Source: Qipengyuania gaetbuli (GTDB lineage: Bacteria; Pseudomonadota; Alphaproteobacteria; Sphingomonadales; Sphingomonadaceae). Taken from it: a DNA stretch of 64,000 nt. The stretch lies in the NCBI RefSeq assembly GCF_020524765.1, contig NZ_JAIVLR010000002.1, positions 124,001-188,000 of the forward strand, read 5' to 3'. Of this stretch, positions 61,453-64,000 are shown piece by piece; the first letter of the stretch is position 1; the number at the start of each line of letters is the position of its first letter. The position numbers and the translations under genes were made by a program. The notes beneath the pieces were generated by a model. It was not told the DNA's origin. It saw only the letters and a program-made list of their open reading frames with translations, and did no database searches.

Positions 61453-62967
61453 ATGGTTCGGCTGACGACTTCATTCGGCGCGGTGGCGCTGCTGGCCTTT
61501 GCGGCCATTCCGGCGAATGCCGAAACGCCCGACCGTGACGAAATCCTCGGCACCGTGGTCGAACAGCGCTCGGCGACCGTGCAGGCGCTGCGCGACTGGA
61601 TCGCGCTGCCGACCATCGCGGCGGAAAAGCGCAACACTGCCGAGGGCGCGGAATACATGCGCAAGCTCGCGCTCGATGCCGGGTTCCAGCACGCCGAGAT
61701 CATTCCCACCGACGGCGTGCCGGGCGTTTTCGCCACGCTCGATGCGGGGGCCGACACCACGCTCGGCATCTATTTCATGTACGACGTGAAGCAGTACGAT
61801 CCTGCGGAATGGAGCTCGCCCCCGCTCGAAGGCAGGCTGGTCGACCGTCCGGGCGAAGGAAAGGCCATCATGGGCCGCGGCGCGGTCAACCAGAAGGGGC
61901 CGCAGACGGCCTTCCTCGCCGCGATCAAGGCGATCCAGGCCAGCGGACGCAAGCTGCCCGTCAACCTCGTGCTCGTGGCCGAAGGCGAGGAAGAGGTCGC
62001 CTCGACCAATTTCCACCAGGTCGTTGCCGTGCCGCAGGTGCGCGAAGCCCTGTCCAAGACGATCGGCGTCTTCATCCCTTCTGCCGCGCAGAGCAAGGAC
62101 GGCAGCGCCAACATCACGCTGGGCGCCAAGGGCGCGATCGAGTTCCAGTTGGTCGTGGGCGGCGAGACGTCGGACAAATATCCCAAGACCGACATCCACT
62201 CCTCCAACCATGCGCGCATCGAAAGCCCAGTCTGGCGGCTGGTGAAGGCGCTCGACACGCTGGTCGCGGATGACGGGCACACGCCCGCCATCGACGGCTG
62301 GTTCGAAAACGTGCGGCCGCTTACCGAACGGCAGAAGGAACTGATCGCGCAAGGCGCCAAGCTCAATCCCGAATCGGAAGTGAAGGCGCTCTTGGGCGTG
62401 GGCCGGTGGATCGACGACGAACCCTATGTCACCAGTCTCGAGCGGCTGGTTTCGCAGCCCACGGTCAATATCCAGGGGCTGGTCGCCGGTTACATGGGGC
62501 CGGGCGGCAAGACCGTGCTGCCGGGCCGCGCAGAAGCGAAGCTGGAGTTCCGCCTGGTGCCCGCGATGACCAAGGACGAGGCCGTGAGCAAGCTCAAGGC
62601 CCACCTTGCCAAGCGCGGCTTCGACGATGTGCAGGTGACGATTTCGGGCGGCTATGGCCCCAACGAGACCGACGAGGACAGCACGCTGATCCGCGCGCAG
62701 AAGAAGCTCTTCGAACAGTCGGGCATTCCCTATTCGATCACGCCGCGCAGCGCGGGCAGCTGGCCGGGGGTCATCTTCAACGGTGCGCCGCTCAACCTGC
62801 CGGCCTCGCAGTTCGGCCTGAGCCGCGGGGGTGGGGCCCATGCGCCGAACGAATGGTTCCTGATCGACAGCAGCGACCCGAAGGTAAACGGCATCGACGG
62901 GGCCACAATGGCCTATGTCGATTATCTCTACGTGGTGGCGGAAGAGGCCGAAAGCGCTGCCGACTGA
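61453..62967 (+). CDS. Exported M20-family peptidase-like protein with altered metal ligands
   Basis: A 504-aa exported protein of the carnosinase/M20 type. The signal peptide (LTTSFGAVALLAFAAIPANA) is followed by the M20 fold. In this family metal is held by H, D, E, D and H. Here the usual GHYDV reads FMYDVKQYD, with Met109 in place of His. The usual GRGATDDKGP reads GRGAVNQKGP, with Asn146 for the bridging Asp. The region around IPSAAQ (210-211) lacks the following Asp. The EGEEE glutamates (177-181) and the final His (H463, GAHAPNEW) remain. It may bind metal differently, act as a non-catalytic protein, or use another mechanism. GGGGAG precedes the ATG. Confidence 0.84.
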   Translation: MVRLTTSFGAVALLAFAAIPANAETPDRDEILGTVVEQRSATVQALRDWIALPTIAAEKRNTAEGAEYMRKLALDAGFQHAEIIPTDGVPGVFATLDAGADTTLGIYFMYDVKQYDPAEWSSPPLEGRLVDRPGEGKAIMGRGAVNQKGPQTAFLAAIKAIQASGRKLPVNLVLVAEGEEEVASTNFHQVVAVPQVREALSKTIGVFIPSAAQSKDGSANITLGAKGAIEFQLVVGGETSDKYPKTDIHSSNHARIESPVWRLVKALDTLVADDGHTPAIDGWFENVRPLTERQKELIAQGAKLNPESEVKALLGVGRWIDDEPYVTSLERLVSQPTVNIQGLVAGYMGPGGKTVLPGRAEAKLEFRLVPAMTKDEAVSKLKAHLAKRGFDDVQVTISGGYGPNETDEDSTLIRAQKKLFEQSGIPYSITPRSAGSWPGVIFNGAPLNLPASQFGLSRGGGAHAPNEWFLIDSSDPKVNGIDGATMAYVDYLYVVAEEAESAAD

Positions 62968-62982
62968 CGGCTGCGCGCAGGG

Positions 62983-63600
62983 TCAGCCTTGCAGGCTCTG
63001 CATCCGCTTGAGGTAGCGGGCGAGCACGTCGATCTCGAGATTGACGGTATCGCCTTCGCTCAAGTCGCCCAGCGTGGTGACTTCGCCCGTGTGCGGGATG
63101 ATGTTGAGCGCGAAATCGCACGTCCCGTCGGTCCGGTCGCGCACGTCGTTCACGGTCAGCGACACGCCGTCGACGGTGATCGAGCCTTTTTCCGCCACGA
63201 AGGGCGCGAATTCGCGCCCGATACGGATGGCGAGCATGGTCGAACCGCCTGCATCGCGCACTGCGACCACCTGCCCGACCGTGTCGACGTGGCCGGTCAC
63301 GAGATGCCCGCCAAGCTCGTCGCCGAGGCGCAGCGCAGGTTCGAGATTGAGCTTGCGCCCTTCGGCCCACATGCCCGGGACGGTGCGGCGGATCGTTTCG
63401 CCCGATACGTCGAAGCCGATGCGCGCCGCGCCTGCTTCACCCGCCAGTTCCACCACGGTCAGGCACACGCCCGAACAGGCGATCGATGCGCCGATGTCGA
63501 TGGTGGCCGGGTCGAAAGGGCAGGCCACGGTCACGCGCGTGTCGCGCCGCGTCTCGACGCTTTCGATGGTGCCGATGGCGGTGACGATACCGGTGAACAT
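62983..63600 (-). CDS. ribE: Riboflavin synthase, alpha subunit
   Basis: A 205-aa enzyme with two similar six-strand domains, starting with the family-defining MFTGIVTAIG and carrying GVCLTVVEL and GVSLTVNDV in the two halves. It converts two 6,7-dimethyl-8-ribityllumazine molecules to riboflavin. It lies 18 bp after the ribD gene, the usual riboflavin operon order. Confidence 0.95.
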   Translation of the reverse strand: MFTGIVTAIGTIESVETRRDTRVTVACPFDPATIDIGASIACSGVCLTVVELAGEAGAARIGFDVSGETIRRTVPGMWAEGRKLNLEPALRLGDELGGHLVTGHVDTVGQVVAVRDAGGSTMLAIRIGREFAPFVAEKGSITVDGVSLTVNDVRDRTDGTCDFALNIIPHTGEVTTLGDLSEGDTVNLEIDVLARYLKRMQSLQG

Positions 63601-63618
63601 GCGTGACGGGCCCCTTGC

Positions 63619-64000
63619 TTAGCGCGTGCGGCGATAGGCGGTGAATTGGTCGCTGCCAAGGCGGCGGTGTTCGGTTTCCGCCCAGCGCCCGTGCGCATCC
63701 GCCAGCGAACCGATAGCAATGTCGCCGATGCCGGGGCGCCCTCCGCCGATGACGATCGGGGCGCGATAGATTTCGAGCCGGTCGACGAGGTCTTCGGCAA
63801 GGAAGCTGGCCGCCGTCTGCGCGCCGCCTTCGACATAGAGATATTGCACGCCGTCGAGGCCCGCGATCTGGGCAGGGTGGTTGATGATCGTCGCGCCTTC
63901 CTGCGGAACGCCGCGAGTGAGCACGACCCGGCGGAGCGTGCGCCCTTCGAGACCCGGCAGGCGCACGTCGAGACGCGGGCGGTCCGCGCGCCAAGTGCCG
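63619..64000 (-). CDS. ribD: RibD reductase domain (partial, 5' end beyond the window)
   Basis: The C-terminal 126 residues of the pyrimidine reductase domain of bifunctional RibD (TWRADRPRLDVRLPGL, QYLYVEGGAQTAASFL, YRAPIVIGGGRPG). It reduces the ribosylamino intermediate in riboflavin synthesis with NADPH. The gene continues past the window edge and is followed by ribE. Confidence 0.9.
   Translation of the reverse strand, partial: GTWRADRPRLDVRLPGLEGRTLRRVVLTRGVPQEGATIINHPAQIAGLDGVQYLYVEGGAQTAASFLAEDLVDRLEIYRAPIVIGGGRPGIGDIAIGSLADAHGRWAETEHRRLGSDQFTAYRRTR

Overview
The window looks like chromosome from an alphaproteobacterium of the Sphingomonadales, most like the Erythrobacteraceae. The evidence is high G+C core genes, an EipA/DUF1134 envelope protein, FnrL-type Crp/Fnr cysteine spacing, many secreted serine hydrolase and M16/M20 peptidase genes, and sphingomonad-style efflux modules. 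This assignment is an inference from gene content; there is no rRNA to anchor it.

Region 1 (1-18.3 kb, core chromosome). A truncated M16 zinc peptidase is followed by a paired acyl-CoA dehydrogenase operon, an MscS channel, a NylB-like serine hydrolase, two small exported proteins, an alginate-export-type outer membrane barrel with a divergent winged-helix regulator, and a TIR/TolB-like/TPR protein. Divergent from the TIR gene lies a compact three-gene operon (13.08-17.53 kb) that I consider the most interesting system here. It encodes a bacterial lipoxygenase, a cytochrome P450 whose I-helix lacks the oxygen-activating acid/threonine pair, and a membrane-anchored cyclopropane-synthase-like methyltransferase. 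The genes overlap, which suggests a dedicated oxylipin pathway: fatty-acid hydroperoxide formation, CYP74-like rearrangement, then methyl transfer or ring chemistry. An FNR-type oxygen-sensing regulator is convergent with it and shares its stop-codon tetranucleotide.

Region 2 (18.5-26.0 kb). A 2103-residue repeat protein combines RTX nonapeptides, VCBS/cadherin-like domains and two delta-60 arrays. A LuxR-type regulator follows it.

Region 3 (26.08-57.04 kb). This is a genomic island of about 31 kb integrated at the 3' end of a tRNA-Ser(GCU) gene. The intact tRNA and a P4-type integrase lie at the right end, and an 18-bp copy of the tRNA 3' end lies at the left. Both ends carry three copies of the octamer TGCCCCCA, candidate integrase arm sites. 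The cargo, left to right, is: a block of unknown genes with a DnaQ-like exonuclease; a MerR/CDF/CzcI/CzcCBA/P1B-4 ATPase heavy-metal resistance cluster; DODA-type dioxygenase, DoxX and LysR genes; an alpha/beta hydrolase and a thioesterase; an EmrAB-type drug efflux operon with a MarR regulator and a UbiB-like kinase; and a mobilization module (relaxase, MobC, ParA/VirC1-like ATPase and accessory proteins, candidate oriT). No type IV secretion genes are seen, so it looks like an integrative mobilizable element.

Region 4 (57.2-64 kb, core chromosome). This holds EipA, an aromatic/aspartate aminotransferase, a GNAT acetyltransferase, an OmpA-like protein, an M20-family protein with substituted metal ligands, riboflavin synthase, and the 3' part of ribD.
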